64,000 nucleotides of DNA from Pseudorasbora parva (GCF_024679245.1 NC_090173.1:11763513-11827512); one strand, 5' to 3'. Shown: positions 47,501-56,858, counted from the stretch's first letter. Made by a program: numbers and translations. Notes: a model not told the origin generated them from the letters alone.

Positions 47501-49774
47501 CTACTTGGTAACCGAGAGCAGAGCGCCATTATCATGAAATATGAAAAGAAACACGTGCTGCGTCCCAATTCGCCTACTTATACGATGTCCTAAAACTATG
47601 TACTCTTTTTGTGAAGAAAAAGTATATACTTTTGAGTGTGTAGCAGAAAAGTATGCAAGCTTCGGGACTACTTCGCCATCTTTAACGGACTCTGTCGCTT
47701 AGTTACGTGCATCCCGTCACCGTTTAACTGCCCTGTCAATCATCGTCAGTTCAAATCCTCCACATTGAGTTTAACATCCTACCATATCGGAGAGAAATGT
47801 AGCCGCTCGTTGATCTGCCATGTGTGGGTCTTTAATGCAGAGACTCTCCTCGTGTGTTTGCAGTTTAAATATAATAATGCATTTAAAAGTCATTACAAAA
47901 GTCCTCAATGCTGCTGCAGGTGAAATATAATGTGCACAACGCTGAATAAATATATTTTCGTCAGGTTAAATACTTATAGTTGATCACTCAAACCCTTTAT
48001 CCAAACTTCTCTACTTAACCGTTGGACTCGCACATCCGTCATGTTTGTAGTTTTTTAACGCTTTTTATCCGCGTTTGTAGTTCTAATCGAATTCTCGTCC
48101 AACTCGCAGTGGGTTGTGGGCAATATCAGCCGTTAGAGTGCCCATCGGTCCATACTTCGAATTCAGACCGGAAATCTTAAACCATCCGCGTATCTGTGGG
48201 ATACTCTTTTCAACATACTACGATTTGGGACATACTAATTCTACTTTCGCATACTATATAGTATGGATAGTGTGCGAATTGGGACGCAGGGATAGTTATA
48301 GATTTCAATTTAGTAACATACATACTGTTCATGTTAAATTACAGATGCGGGATTGTTTTGTCCCCAAAAGTTTAGCAGTCACATTACAGTGATTACCACA
48401 CAGTGCCTATTGCACAAAACTAGGATAAGGGATTAAACCGGGATGTCTTGGTGATCCTAGCTCTATTTATCCGCTAATATAAAGTTATCGTTCTTGGTGT
48501 GAGTGTGTGTTCCAGGTATATGTTTACACAGCAGCGGTGTACAAAATTTTGCATACAGATGACAGGATCACCAAGATATCCCAGCTTAATCCCTTATCCT
48601 AGTTTTGTGCAAAAGGCCCCTGAACTATAAAAACACACTTGCATCAAATGCATGTGCAGAATATTACTTCCTCCTCAAAATAAGCCTAAAATCCACAATA
48701 AAAGACCAATTAAGGATAGTAAGTTATTTTCAAGCACAAACATAACAAAGACATTTATAGTATATATAATAATAATAATAATAATAATACATTTTATTTA
48801 TAATGCACTTTATATTAAACAAAATCTCAAAGTGCTACAGAATTTAAAAAAAACAAAACAAAACAATCAACAAAAATAAATAAATAAAACCGAAAAATAA
48901 AATAAATAAATTAAAATAAATTAAAATAAATATATATATATAGCTAGTAGAAGTTGCTGTGCGAGTAAACCTCACTCCCCTGACCTCAAGAGACGCTCTA
49001 GCGACTGACGCTAGAGGTTGCAGCCTTGAGCCTCCAAATAGGAAATGATTTCAGAAACTGGTTAGCCACTGTCGATTTTCACTAGCCTCACTTTTGACAT
49101 CAATACCATGGGGAAAAAACTGCCTTATAGATATTTTTAATATTATCTTATAATTTGACAGCAGGAATATTAGGCTGCTGTCACTTTAAGACCTGACGCA
49201 CTGATCCATTACACTGTTACACGTGCGTTTTCTTTCTCAACTGTTTACTTTCACTCACAACAGAAATGTGTTTTCACGAATACTCGCAAAAGACCGGCAT
49301 TTAGACATTATTCTGTGTGTGTTTGTCTGTTTCAGCCCTGGTTGTAGAATAAAACGTGAAAATATCTTGATCTGGTGTTAACCACACGCCTTATTTCAGG
49401 CATTTAACCAAAAACCCATTGAAGTGCTAACCGTTTAATTACAGTTTAAATACATTTCACCATCTGTGTTGGACTACGGCTTGTATTTTTGTCGCCTAGA
49501 CAATAAAATGTGTAAAAACAAAGCTTGATGTTCATGTCCGTACCTGTGTTTGGTTGTTGTTTTGGAGCAGAGTAACACCGACGGGCTGTTGGAGCTGGCG
49601 TTCGGAGGCGTGGTCTACTGCCTGGGCGTGGTCTTCTTCAAATCTGACGGCGTGATTCCCTTCGCTCACGCCATCTGGCACGTGTTCGTGGCGCTTGCAG
49701 CCGCCATCCACTACTACGCCATCTGGAAGTACCTGTACCGCAGCCCCGCGCTGGAGGACATTAGGGACGCCTGA
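24821..49774 (+). CDS. mmd: Monocyte to macrophage differentiation factor (PAQR11), 7 exons
   Basis: Joining 24821-24846, 28230-28311, 36215-36375, 39271-39345, 40561-40662, 41038-41107 and 49571-49774 gives 720 bases, 239 codons plus stop, with every junction in frame and GT/AG borders. From memory human MMD is about 238 residues and agrees along the length. The protein is a multi-pass PAQR-family membrane protein. Visible family features are [10 protein letters not shown] (26-35), the S-x3-H motif S76-H80 (STVFH), D100 in HMCDR, and the C-terminal H-x3-H at H205-H209 (HAIWH), the residues that bind metal in PAQR/hemolysin III proteins. FFKSDG and [12 protein letters not shown] near the end favour mmd. 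The FMN start and [12 protein letters not shown] block point to mmd rather than mmd2. Its biochemical activity is debated; related proteins act at Golgi or endomembranes. Flanking smim36 and hlf support the assignment. Confidence 0.95.
25070..25157. repeat. (TA)n microsatellite in mmd intron 1
   Basis: A TA tract with one TATTATA interruption at 25083-25087. Confidence 0.95.
25345..26088. mobile_element. Long inverted-repeat element in mmd intron 1
   Basis: Left arm 25345-25700 and right arm 25729-26088 are near-perfect reverse complements around a ~28-bp loop, for example GTCCATATGAGACATCAGTG and its complement. The right arm is collinear with the MITE at 1377-1802, so this is a head-to-head dimer of that family. 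The right end is AACTAACCCTTTAA. Confidence 0.85.
26800..28096. repeat. Three tandem palindromic MITE copies in mmd intron 1
   Basis: Units at about 26800-27202, 27255-27645 and 27680-28096 each have a GGGGTAA/TTACCCC mirror core with AATCTGCCA flanks. The spacers between them are also related (TAGGCTGGTGTCT then ATGCTCCTCTTACTT). The shared spacer shows tandem duplication rather than three insertions. Confidence 0.8.
28230..28311 (+). CDS. mmd: mmd coding exon 2
   Basis: The acceptor GTGTTTCAG precedes the exon. It completes Arg9 and encodes [12 protein letters not shown] through [12 protein letters not shown] (residue 36). The GCG|GTAACC donor leaves phase 0. This is the cytosolic segment before the first membrane span and carries the conserved Glu-His pair. 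Confidence 0.93.
28602..28969. mobile_element. CACTGTAAAA foldback MITE, copy 7 (mmd intron 2)
   Basis: Full-length family member with CACTGTAAAAATG and TTTTTTACAGTG ends. Confidence 0.75.
29286..29690. mobile_element. AAAGGAATAGTTCA-family element
   Basis: Starts TTAAAGGAATAGTTCATCC and ends with CTATCCCTTTGA in inverted orientation. The interior has the common cyprinid phrase CTGCTGAACACAAAAGATA. Confidence 0.6.
29991..32125. mobile_element. hAT element with nested palindromes (mmd intron 2)
   Basis: The termini are TAGGGATGCGCGGTATACC and GGTATCGAGCCATCCCTA. The flanks CGTCCAGC (29983-29990) and GGTCCAGC (32126-32133) match at 7 of 8 positions, consistent with an old 8-bp duplication. 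After the left end, [16 protein letters not shown] at about 30239-30286 resembles the start of a BED-type zinc finger in hAT transposases. The interior is occupied by the repeat at 30322-31435. Confidence 0.75.
30322..31435. mobile_element. Compound inverted-repeat element nested in the hAT
   Basis: TTAA-flanked ends AAAGCCGGGTACACACTG (30324) and GCACCCGGTTTAA (to 31040) bound one unit. The following 31041-31435 is a further inverted copy of 30505-30870, sharing for example CATGTTCGTACAGTCTGACA. The result is a multi-stem palindrome about 1.1 kb long. Confidence 0.7.
32519..32960. mobile_element. Partial TTAA-type element
   Basis: Begins TTTAAAGGCAGGGCAGGTG and includes an ATG followed by an A-run encoding MPKKKKK. 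This resembles the 5' part of a fish DNA transposon. No right end was found. Confidence 0.4.
33077..33864. mobile_element. TTAA MITE (GTGCACTATG family), copy 2, nested
   Basis: Inverted relative to copy 1. It ends GCATAGTGCACCTTTAA and splits the host hAT's CATTAA|CACTTGTCC sequence. A SINE-like unit is inserted at about 33432-33670. Confidence 0.75.
33432..33670 (+). mobile_element. tRNA-derived SINE with LINE-type tail
   Basis: Starts GGGGCGGCAGTGGCTCG. It carries a plausible pol III A box (GTGGCTCGTGTAGG) and B box (GGTTCAATCCC), and ends with TGTAAAGCGCTTTGG and AAAGTGCTATATAAATGCAG. The tail resembles that of the retroposon at 15071-15451, consistent with mobilisation by the same LINE machinery. 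Copy 54025-54546 of the host MITE lacks it, giving the unoccupied site. Confidence 0.7.
34024..35211. mobile_element. hAT element (CAGTGGTTCTCAAAC ends), nested
   Basis: Left terminus CAGTGGTTCTCAAACTTTT, right terminus ACTTTGAGAATCGATG in degraded inverted form. The flanks CATTAGTT (34016-34023) and CATTAGTG (35212-35219) match at 7 of 8 bases. Subterminal GTACCAC repeats occur on both sides. No intact transposase. Confidence 0.78.
36215..36375 (+). CDS. mmd: mmd coding exon 3
   Basis: The acceptor TTCCCTCCAG is followed by LLIVPAFVG. Residues 37-89 span the first two membrane segments. S76-x3-H80 (STVFH) and the SWKKSH loop are intact. The donor is AG|GTATGA after ATG. Confidence 0.96.
36465..37150. 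mobile_element. TTAA MITE (GTGCACTATG family), copy 3 (mmd intron 3)
   Basis: TTAA-flanked AAAGGTGCACTATGTAG and CATAGTGCACCTTTAA ends. It begins about 90 bp downstream of mmd exon 3. Confidence 0.8.
37151..39270. other. Rest of mmd intron 3, fragmentary hAT ends
   Basis: No exon seen. CGCCATCCCTA near 38341 and GCACACCCCTA near 39040 look like isolated hAT right ends whose left partners I could not find. A TG tract (38181-38198) joins GA repeats (to 38219). A 77-codon minus-strand ORF at 38481-38714 has no recognisable domain. Confidence 0.4.
39271..39345 (+). CDS. mmd: mmd coding exon 4
   Basis: The acceptor TTGTCTTTCAG precedes it. It completes Arg90 and reads [20 protein letters not shown] to a split Trp codon. 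D100 of HMCDR is the conserved acidic metal-site residue of the PAQR fold. The donor is TG|GTACGG. Confidence 0.96.
40561..40662 (+). CDS. mmd: mmd coding exon 5
   Basis: The acceptor GTTCCTGCAG follows a TG microsatellite. The exon encodes W115 and [20 protein letters not shown] up to a split Lys codon. The donor is AA|GTACGC. Confidence 0.96.
41038..41107 (+). CDS. mmd: mmd coding exon 6
   Basis: The acceptor TTTGTGCAG precedes it. The exon encodes K149 and [20 protein letters not shown] to M172, in phase 0. The donor ATG|GTGAGT runs into a GTGAGTGTGAGTGAG tract and TG microsatellite. Confidence 0.96.
41437..42660. mobile_element. Possible TTAA-type element (mmd intron 6)
   Basis: TTAAAGGTGGGGGTAAGAG at 41443 looks like an element start and later phrases (AGACACGCCCCTTACTGC) look repetitive. 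No right terminus is defined. Confidence 0.35.
42960..44470 (+). mobile_element. Full-length Tc1/mariner element in a TA tract
   Basis: Inverted termini AAACTCAGCAAAAAAAGAAA and TTTCTTTTTTTGCTGAGTTT, about 1.51 kb apart, with TA on each side inside a TA microsatellite. A frameshifted transposase lies at 43219-44269. Confidence 0.92.
43219..44269 (+). pseudogene. Tc1-like transposase with one frameshift
   Basis: The first frame starts [20 protein letters not shown]. Its N-terminal paired-like HTH region includes [16 protein letters not shown] (a GRPR hook), and it reaches the first catalytic Asp in FTDESRF and the GGGSVMVWG motif. The reading then shifts near 43891-43898, where ACGG repeats. 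The second frame carries the rest: the second Asp in QQDNATSH, the catalytic acid in NPIEHVWD and the C-terminus GGHTRY. All DDE motifs survive, so the lesion appears recent, but the product as it stands is broken. Splicing is not needed for this family. Confidence 0.9.
44743..45830. other. Interior of CATACCTG element, no gene
   Basis: AT-rich sequence. TTATAATGCACTTT...AGTGCATTATAAATAAA at about 44735-44840 forms a small inverted repeat; a related fragment lies at about 48790-48840. No coding exon is seen; a 118-codon ORF at 45583-45939 enters the element terminus and is not called. Confidence 0.45.
46650..46920. repeat. Palindrome in mmd intron 6
   Basis: Inverted arms centred near 46785 share CGACAACAAAGCACCTGAAC and AAGTATGAACCTGGCGTC with their complements. 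Nearby TATCGGAATTACGAGTTT phrases at 46060-46200 belong to the same repeat group. Confidence 0.7.
47558..48289. mobile_element. Non-autonomous element (GCGTCCCAATTCGC ends)
   Basis: TGCGTCCCAATTCGC at the left and GCGAATTGGGACGCA at the right are perfect inverted termini about 730 bp apart. No ORF with recognisable homology and no clear duplication. Confidence 0.75.
48410..48612. mobile_element. Short foldback MITE (TTGCACAAAACTAGG ends)
   Basis: TTGCACAAAACTAGGATAAG and its inverted partner CTTATCCTAGTTTTGTGCAA bound about 200 bp. Confidence 0.75.
48613..49570. other. Rest of mmd intron 6, nothing recognised
   Basis: AT- and A-rich sequence with a short TAA tract near 48770. No exon or element end was identified. 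Confidence 0.4.
49571..49774 (+). CDS. mmd: mmd coding exon 7 (last)
   Basis: The acceptor TTTGGAGCAG precedes [13 protein letters not shown]. The exon encodes the last two membrane segments with H205-x3-H209 and ends ALEDIRDA before TGA at 49772. The extreme C-terminus diverges from human MMD. The exon is markedly more GC-rich than its surroundings. Confidence 0.97.
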   Translation, partial: SNTDGLLELAFGGVVYCLGVVFFKSDGVIPFAHAIWHVFVALAAAIHYYAIWKYLYRSPALEDIRDA

Positions 49775-50095
49775 GCTTTTTCTCCCTCGGCTTTATCACC
49801 ACAACACCACAATCGTCTCATCCGGATGCTCCAAACACCATCGCTCACCAGAACGACCATGCAATGTTTACCGTTTTCTAACCATTTGGGATTAGTGACG
49901 TGTGTGTGTGTGTGTGTGTGTGCGCGTGTTTTTGTGAAATATCAGGACACAAATGTGTATAATGAGATGGGTGTGACACGGGTATTACAGGTGAGGGTGA
50001 AATATGAGGACATTACCCATGTCTAAAATCCTTATAACTCACACAGGATGAGTTTTTTGGAGAAAATAAAAATGCAGAATGTTTAGGTGCAGGGG

Positions 50096-50097
<2 letters not shown>

Positions 50098-50158
<61 letters not shown>
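50098..50158. repeat. (TG)n microsatellite
   Basis: About 30 TG units, the tail of a CA/TG-linked repeat at 49890-50160. Confidence 0.95.
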
Positions 50159-50822
50159 GCAGTATTGAATGCTCGTTTGCTGCAACACCACGGCAATGCC
50201 ATGTTCGTCAGTATTATGTATTCCACTGAAAGCAGATGAATTGTGACTAATGATTTTTCACTCACTCGCGCACACACTCGGTAGTCGTTTCACATCATCT
50301 GTAGTGAACTAGTTTGCTTTATTCTTGCGACTTTCTGTATCAGATCTATTTTTGCATCTCAACTTACTTCAGACGTACAGCTAGATGTTTTCTACAAAGT
50401 GCTGGTGGTTTTCTACGCTCTTGCCGTGTCTCTGCTCTTTCAGCAGGATTTGAAAGTGTTGCACGGAGCTTTTCTTTCTATGCGGCACTTTTCTAACAGG
50501 AAGAACCACTTGTGTTTGATATTCCGCCACACCTGAGATATTGTTGTTGGGATTCTGATGGGATGTGATTAGAAACGCTGCACAACCAGGGGTCAGGTGT
50601 CTCTTTCACCGCCCAAACCTCCAATATAAAGACGCGCTGAGTGTTGTGTGGAGTCGAATTGACTTGATGATAGAATAACATCCACTGTCTGTTATGAATC
50701 TGACAAAAACAGGTCATATTTCACCTCAAATTCATAAGAAAACAAAACTGCAAAAGGAAACTGAAGTATTTTTGCATTGTGACATTGTCAAGACATTTTT
50801 TTCTTAAAGAAAGGCTAAAAGA

Positions 50823-50865
<43 letters not shown>

Positions 50866-50868
<3 letters not shown>

Positions 50869-51473
50869 GGCTGTAACGATATGCGATATGAAATCGAAAT
50901 CGCAATACGCAGGTCCACGAACCTGTATCGCGATGTGAGGAGGCAGAATCGCGACACACCCCTTCCAACTCCCAAAATTATCCTTCCTGTCCAGGTCCAA
51001 CTTTTAAGTCAGCAGTATGGCAACATTTCAGCTACCCGGTGGAGAACAAGGATGGCAATCGTGTAGTTGACAAGACCCACACAATTTGCCGTAAGTGTTT
51101 CAAGAAGCTTCCCCAACCGGCTGGCAACGTGGTGTGAGTGGCGTTTCTGTTGCGTGTCATCCACGGGGCGGCTGCGTGGCGTTTTCTCTTTCTTTGCACA
51201 CCAGAAGCGTGTCTGACGCGGCGCTTCTGTTGGTATTGATTTACAGGAGGCCCTATACTTCATGTTAAATATATATTGCCTATTGGTACCGCAAAGAAAA
51301 CGTCGGCAGTAGCCTATTGACCATACAGATATATGGTATTGACGGCAAAATAGGCTACAGAATACTGTACAGAATAAAACTGTTTTGTCCCCCCCATATC
51401 GAGGTTTGTATCGTACCGTGGGTCAAAAATCGTGATACGAACCGAATCGTGGGTTTGGTGTATCGTTACAGCC

Positions 51474-51476
<3 letters not shown>
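50866..51476 (+). mobile_element. hAT element in a TA tract, with BED-finger remnant
   Basis: The termini TAAGGCTGTAACGATA and TATCGTTACAGCCCTA are inverted, with TA repeats on both sides hiding any duplication. At 51015-51110 the translation VWQHFSYPVE then TICRKCFKKLP fits a BED-type zinc finger (W, F-Y, C-x2-C). A stop follows at about 51136, so only a fragment of the transposase remains. Confidence 0.75.
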
Positions 51477-51515
<39 letters not shown>

Positions 51516-51756
51516 GAAATACACATATCATTAACATACATTAACACATTACATCCGTATTATTAAACTTTTCGTTGTCTGCTTTTATTATTGTTTTTTT
51601 TTCTTTCTCTGTAATACAGTTTTAATCTCTCTATTTTTCATAAATGCATGCTTAAAATAAAAAAGAATTACTGGGGGAAAATAATGACAAATATTAATTA
51701 AAATATATAAAAATAATAATAAATCCAATTAATAATTTGTTTAATGTTTAAATGTG

Positions 51757-51796
<40 letters not shown>

Positions 51797-51853
51797 TCAT
51801 TATTTTCCCCTGCCATTATTTTTTAATGCATGCGATAAGATATATACATGACA

Positions 51854-51856
<3 letters not shown>

Positions 51857-51922
<66 letters not shown>
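51857..51922. repeat. (TA)n microsatellite
   Basis: One of several TA tracts in this stretch (also 50826-50865, 51477-51510 and 51762-51793). Confidence 0.95.
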
Positions 51923-51924
<2 letters not shown>

Positions 51925-53389
51925 TACATACATACATACAGACATCATTTTTTTGCTTTAAAGTGAAATATGGCTTTTTTTGTCATTTTAAAAAATAATT
52001 TTTGAACGATTTGTTAGGATCACCTGTTAACCGTATGACAGACTGAGATATGGACAGATGATCCATCATGCACATCATCGCTACCTGTGTTCAGCGACTC
52101 GAGTGTGTTGCAGAGGATCATGGGGGATTGTGTTCTTCACAGGCGTGACACTGAACGCGTTCGGTTCGGCTGATCTGTTGGCATTCAGGAATCGCTGCGA
52201 TCCGCTGGGTGGAAACTCAGATGTTTGTTTAAGTGCTAAACCTGGATCGCAGCTATCTCGCATATTTAAGTGTTTTGCTCAACAGCTAAAGCTTTTGTTT
52301 TGTAATATTCTCACTGTGGTCGATTAAACGCATGCTTATAGACGTGTGTTCACGTCATGTTGGAATATCCATAGGTAATAGTTTCAGACTTGTACAAACC
52401 ATTTATTTTTTCTTTCTTTTTTAATCTATAATTACAGGATGGAAGTTTTCTACACTTTCCCCCCACCCCTTCTCAATAGCACATAGAGGTGATTAATGCC
52501 CTGGTTGTAGTATTTTGACTTTTGTAATTCTGACATGACTTGAACGCTTTCCATTGTATGATTTTGGGTGTTTGGTGAGATGTGTTCAACTGCAGAGTCA
52601 TTTTGACCAGCTCTTGTACTCTGGGACAGACTTTTGTAAAAAAAGAAAAAAAATATATAAATATATATTTCTACATCCCGTTTTGGCACATAATTCTGTA
52701 CTGGCTTTTTCAAATCCAGCTACGAATCCTCTTCTAATGCTTCAGATGTTCTCATCATACATCATTCTCATGTTTTGGTGCTGATGTTACTATAAAGACT
52801 AAATGTGTCCAATACTGAAGAAATTTCTAAAGTGTTAATAAATGAAAGCAGTAATATAACTCTCTCTCGAATGTGTGTGTGTGTGTGTGTGTTTGTTTCA
52901 TCATACTTTAAAGCTGCACTGTGTAACTTGTTTAGTTTATTCTTAGCTAAAAACACTTAGTTCTTTCAAAAATATATGTGCTCATTAATGTATATTTACT
53001 TCTTTCAAGTAATAAAGTATTCTCGTAAGTTTATAACATGCCATTGAAAATACATACGGGTGAGGGGTTCAGATGGCGGTCGCCATGTTGCTCCTCCATC
53101 TTGAAAGTACATTAGCCAAAGAGGGACATACCCGTAAATTAAAGCTTCGCCGTTCGTGTTTTAACACGCAATGGCACTGTGTCGAAGGTGAAGAGGGGGG
53201 TTGCAATGTTAATCTTGGACTAAATCAGCCACCGTAGGAGTTCAAACGAAATCGGAAGTGAGAGGAACAGAAACTAATATTCACTGGATTGTCATATACC
53301 TTAAAGACTGCTGTTGTGAAATTGCTTAATGTGCTTTAAGACAAACCAAGTACAAATTCATAGTCAACACCATCGCGGAGTATTTTCTC

Positions 53390-54880
53390 CTTACAGGGGT
53401 ACATGCTTCGCTGCCCTGTGAGGCCATTCCCAAAGCCACCACTACTGGATAACTGTGACTGAGTTGGAGCAGACACGACAATTAAAAACTGAATGTGTGT
53501 GTTCAATATAACGATGGAGTCGCCGCGTGAGTCTCACAGCACTAACTGCAGGAGTCAGATTACATTTAACGTCATAAATGAGCTGATGAGCTCTCGTGAT
53601 GAGAGCTGAGGTAATCGCGGCATACATTCACAACGCGAGTTTAGTCTGGCGCGTTTCAGTTCATGCCTTTGCAAGCTTAACTTTCATAGAAATTAATTTA
53701 AGAAGTTAAAACACTTACATTGCTCACCATAGCTCCGTTTAAATGAGTGCCTGTAGCTGAGGTTAGCTGTGAGTGTGATCTCCATCCCTCATGCGCGGGT
53801 TCAAAACATGTGGAAATGGCTCCCTCTGCTGGCTGTAGTCTTTAGCCTCTGGCCAAACATTCCTCCGATGATGCAAATATCGTCAATTTGCTTCACGGGA
53901 GGAATTTTTCCAGAAATAAAATGCATAAATCTCTTGTCTCAGGGGGATATGAGGGGGAAGCACAATCATTTGATTATACTCCAGGGTTTTTACTAATTAC
54001 AAAGCCATATGCTAATCGCTGAAGTGTCAGCATAGCGTCTGAGCGAGTCGCCTGTCATATCTGCGTTACCCTCGGTTTCAGGTTTTATTTGGCAGGAGCG
54101 CTTTACTCTTAGCAGTGTGAACAAGCGAACGCACAGAGGAACGTCATAACATAATTTTAAACACACTTAAATGTATCTGATATGATAAAAAGAGCTGCTT
54201 TACCTTATAATCATAACCGGAAGAGCGGATCAGTGCAGGCGCCCGGCGACTGTGTCCCGTCCTGTCATAATAAAAGTCCCGGTGCTCGCGAGCCGTGTGT
54301 TTGCGTAACAATCGCTCCAGCGGCCGTGCTCAGCTCCTCAACACTCGCTCCTGCTCTGCTTCACTACAGTAACGTTAATAACCGCATCCATCAACACGAT
54401 TTCTGCCCGAGTCCTATTTTCCTCCGGCTGTGAGGTGAAGACCACATGTCCCAAGATGCTGCGCTCACACTTGGCATCATCAAACTACACCTTTGCTTTG
54501 AATAGGCGCCCTCCAGTGGACGGAAAGCTGCATAGTGCACCTTTAAACAGATTCTGAGCAATGTAAGTGTTTTAACTTCTCAAATTAATTTCTATGAAAG
54601 TTAAGCTTCTAAAGGCATGAACTGAAAACGTGCCAGACTAGAGACACGCTGTGAATGACTGCCGCGAGTGTGTTTACCTCAGCTCTCTTTACGAGAGCTC
54701 ATCAGCTCATTTATCTCACTCCTGCAGCGTTAGTGCTGTGAGACTCACGCAGCGACTCCATCGTTATATTGAACACACACATTCAGTTTTTTATTGTCGT
54801 GTCTTCTCCAACTCAGTCACAGTAATCCAGTAGCGGTGGCTTTGGGAATGGCCTCACAGGGCAGCGAAGCATTCTGGGAA
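53390..54880. mobile_element. Foldback element split by a TTAA MITE
   Basis: The left arm (about 53405-53735) and right arm (about 54552-54870) are inverted copies, sharing GGGAATGGCCTCACAGGGCA and GTAAGTGTTTTAACTTCT with their complements. The GTGCACTATG-family MITE at 54025-54546 occupies the centre. Confidence 0.75.
54025..54546. mobile_element. TTAA MITE (GTGCACTATG family), copy 4 (5'-truncated)
   Basis: Right end GCATAGTGCACCTTTAA intact, left end lost. It lacks the SINE present in copy 2. Confidence 0.75.
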
Positions 54881-55139
54881 TTGTAGTCTTTCATCCACAT
54901 GAGACAAAAATAAATTTTCTGTCTTTTCTCAGTCTAAAAGGCACCAAATTCAAAAATAATTTCACATTTCTAATACATTAATGACCCAGTTTAAATACAG
55001 ATTCATCTTCCCAGCGCTAAAGTACCCCTTAAATGTTTTCATGTAGTCCTTTGCATTTTATTAAAGGATGGAAGAGCTTCAATGCCTCCCATTCAGACAA
55101 ACTAAGAGGTACATTCTTAACTCACTCATTCTTCTAAGA

Positions 55140-55142
<3 letters not shown>

Positions 55143-55232
<90 letters not shown>
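55143..55232. repeat. (TA)n microsatellite left of Tc1
   Basis: About 45 TA units directly abutting the Tc1 left end. Confidence 0.95.
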
Positions 55233-55237
<5 letters not shown>

Positions 55238-56768
55238 AGTGCAGAATTATTAGGCAAATGAGTATTTTGACCACATCATCCTCGTTATGCATGTTGTCTT
55301 ACTCCAAGCTGTATAGGCTGGAAAGCCTACTACCAATTAAGCATATTAGGTGATGTGCATCTCTGTAATGAGAAGGGGTGTGGTCTAATGACATCAACAC
55401 CCTATATCAGGTGTGCATAATTATTAGGCAACTTCCTTTCCTTTGGCAAAATGGGTCAAAAGAAGGACTTGACAGGCTCAGAAAAGTCAAAAATAGTGAG
55501 ATATATTGCAGAGGGATGCAGCAGTCTTAAAATAGCCAAGCTTCTGAAGCGTGATCATCGAACAATCAAGCGTTTCATTCAAAATAGTCAACAGGGTCGC
55601 AAGAAGCGTGTGGAAAAACCAAGGCGCAAAATAACTGCCCGTGAACTGAGAAAAGTCAAGCGTGCAGCTGCCAAGATGCCACTTGCCACCAGTTTGGCCA
55701 TATTTCAGAGCTGCAACATCACTGGAGTGCCCAAAAGCACAAGGTGTGCAATACTCAGAGACATGGCCAAGGTAAGAAAGGCAGAAAGTCGACCACCACT
55801 GAACAAGACACAAGCTGAAACGTCAAGACTGGGCCAAGAAATATCTCAAGACTGATTTTTCTAAGGTTTTATGGACTGATGAAATGAGAGTGAGTCTTGA
55901 TGGGCCAGATGGATGGGCCCGTGGCTGGATTGGTAAAGGGCAGAGAGCTCCAGTCCGACTCAGCAAGGTGGAGGTGGAGTACTGGTTTGGGCTGGTATCA
56001 ACAAAGATGAGCTTCTGGGGCCTTTTCGGGTTGAGGATGGAGTCAAGCTCAACTCCCAGTCCTACTGCCAGTTTCTGGAAGACACCTTCTTCAAGCAGTG
56101 GTACAGGAAGAAGTCTGCATCCTTCAAGAAAAACATGATTTTCATGCAGGACAATGCTCCATCACACGCGTCCAAGTACTCCACAGCGTGGCTGGCAAGA
56201 AAGGGTATACAAGAAGAAAATCTAATGATATGGCCTCCTTGTTCACCTGATCTGAACCCCATTGAGGACCTGTGGTCCATCATCAAATGTGCGATTTACA
56301 AGGAGGGAAAACAGTACACCTCTCTGAACAGTGTCTGGGAGGCTGTGGTTGCTGCTGCACGCAATGTTGATGGTGAACAGATCAAAACACTGACAGAATC
56401 CATGGATGGCAGGCTTTTGAGTGTCCTTGCAAAGAAAGGTGGCTATATTGGTCACTGATTTGTTTTTGTTTGGTTTTTGAATGTCAGAAATGTATATTTG
56501 TGAATGTTGAGATGTTATATTGGTTTCACTGGTAAAAATAAATAATTGAAATGGGTATAAATTAGTTTTTTGTTAAGTTGCCTAATAATTATGCACAGTA
56601 ATAGTCACCTGCACACACAGATATCCCCCTAAAATAGCTAAAACTAAAACTTCCAAAAATATTCAGCTTTGATATTAATGAGTTTGTGTTCATTGAGAAC
56701 ATGGTTGTTGTTCAATAATAAAATTAATCCTCAAAAATACAACTTGCCTAATAATTCTGCACTCCCTG
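55233..56768 (+). mobile_element. Full-length Tc1/mariner element in a TA tract
   Basis: Inverted ends AGGGAGTGCAGAATTATTAG and CTAATAATTCTGCACTCCCT are 1.54 kb apart, flanked by TA microsatellites on both sides. The internal sequence shows a broken transposase. Confidence 0.92.
55451..56458 (+). pseudogene. Tc1-like transposase, frameshifted
   Basis: The frame opens MGQKKDLTGSEKSKIVRYIA with an HTH (SSLKIAKLLKRDHRTIKRFI). It is lost near 55800-55855, where TSRLGQEISQD is a shifted reading of the expected RQDWAKKYLKTDFSKV segment. A second frame gives LWTDEMRVSLDGPDGWARGW with the first catalytic Asp. A third, from 56135, gives QDNAPSHASKYSTAW and [15 protein letters not shown], with the second Asp and last acidic residue, and ends KKGGYIGH. 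At least two frame breaks make the product non-functional as it stands. Confidence 0.88.

Positions 56769-56857
<89 letters not shown>
56769..56857. repeat. (TA)n microsatellite right of Tc1
   Basis: TA tract continuing from the Tc1 right end, with one TATGTATA interruption. Confidence 0.95.

Positions 56858-56858
<1 letters not shown>

Larger units (their letters stand above)
49775..52842 (+). other. mmd: mmd 3' UTR (predicted), AATAAA at 52837
   Basis: The unique-looking sequence at 52480-52842 ends in GTTAATAAATGAAAGC, a good polyadenylation signal, so the 3' UTR may run about 3 kb. Earlier AATAAA sequences near 50066 and 51374 could end shorter transcripts; the latter lies inside a hAT element. 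The stretch includes TG tracts, a hAT insertion and several TA tracts. Transcript data would decide. Confidence 0.4.
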
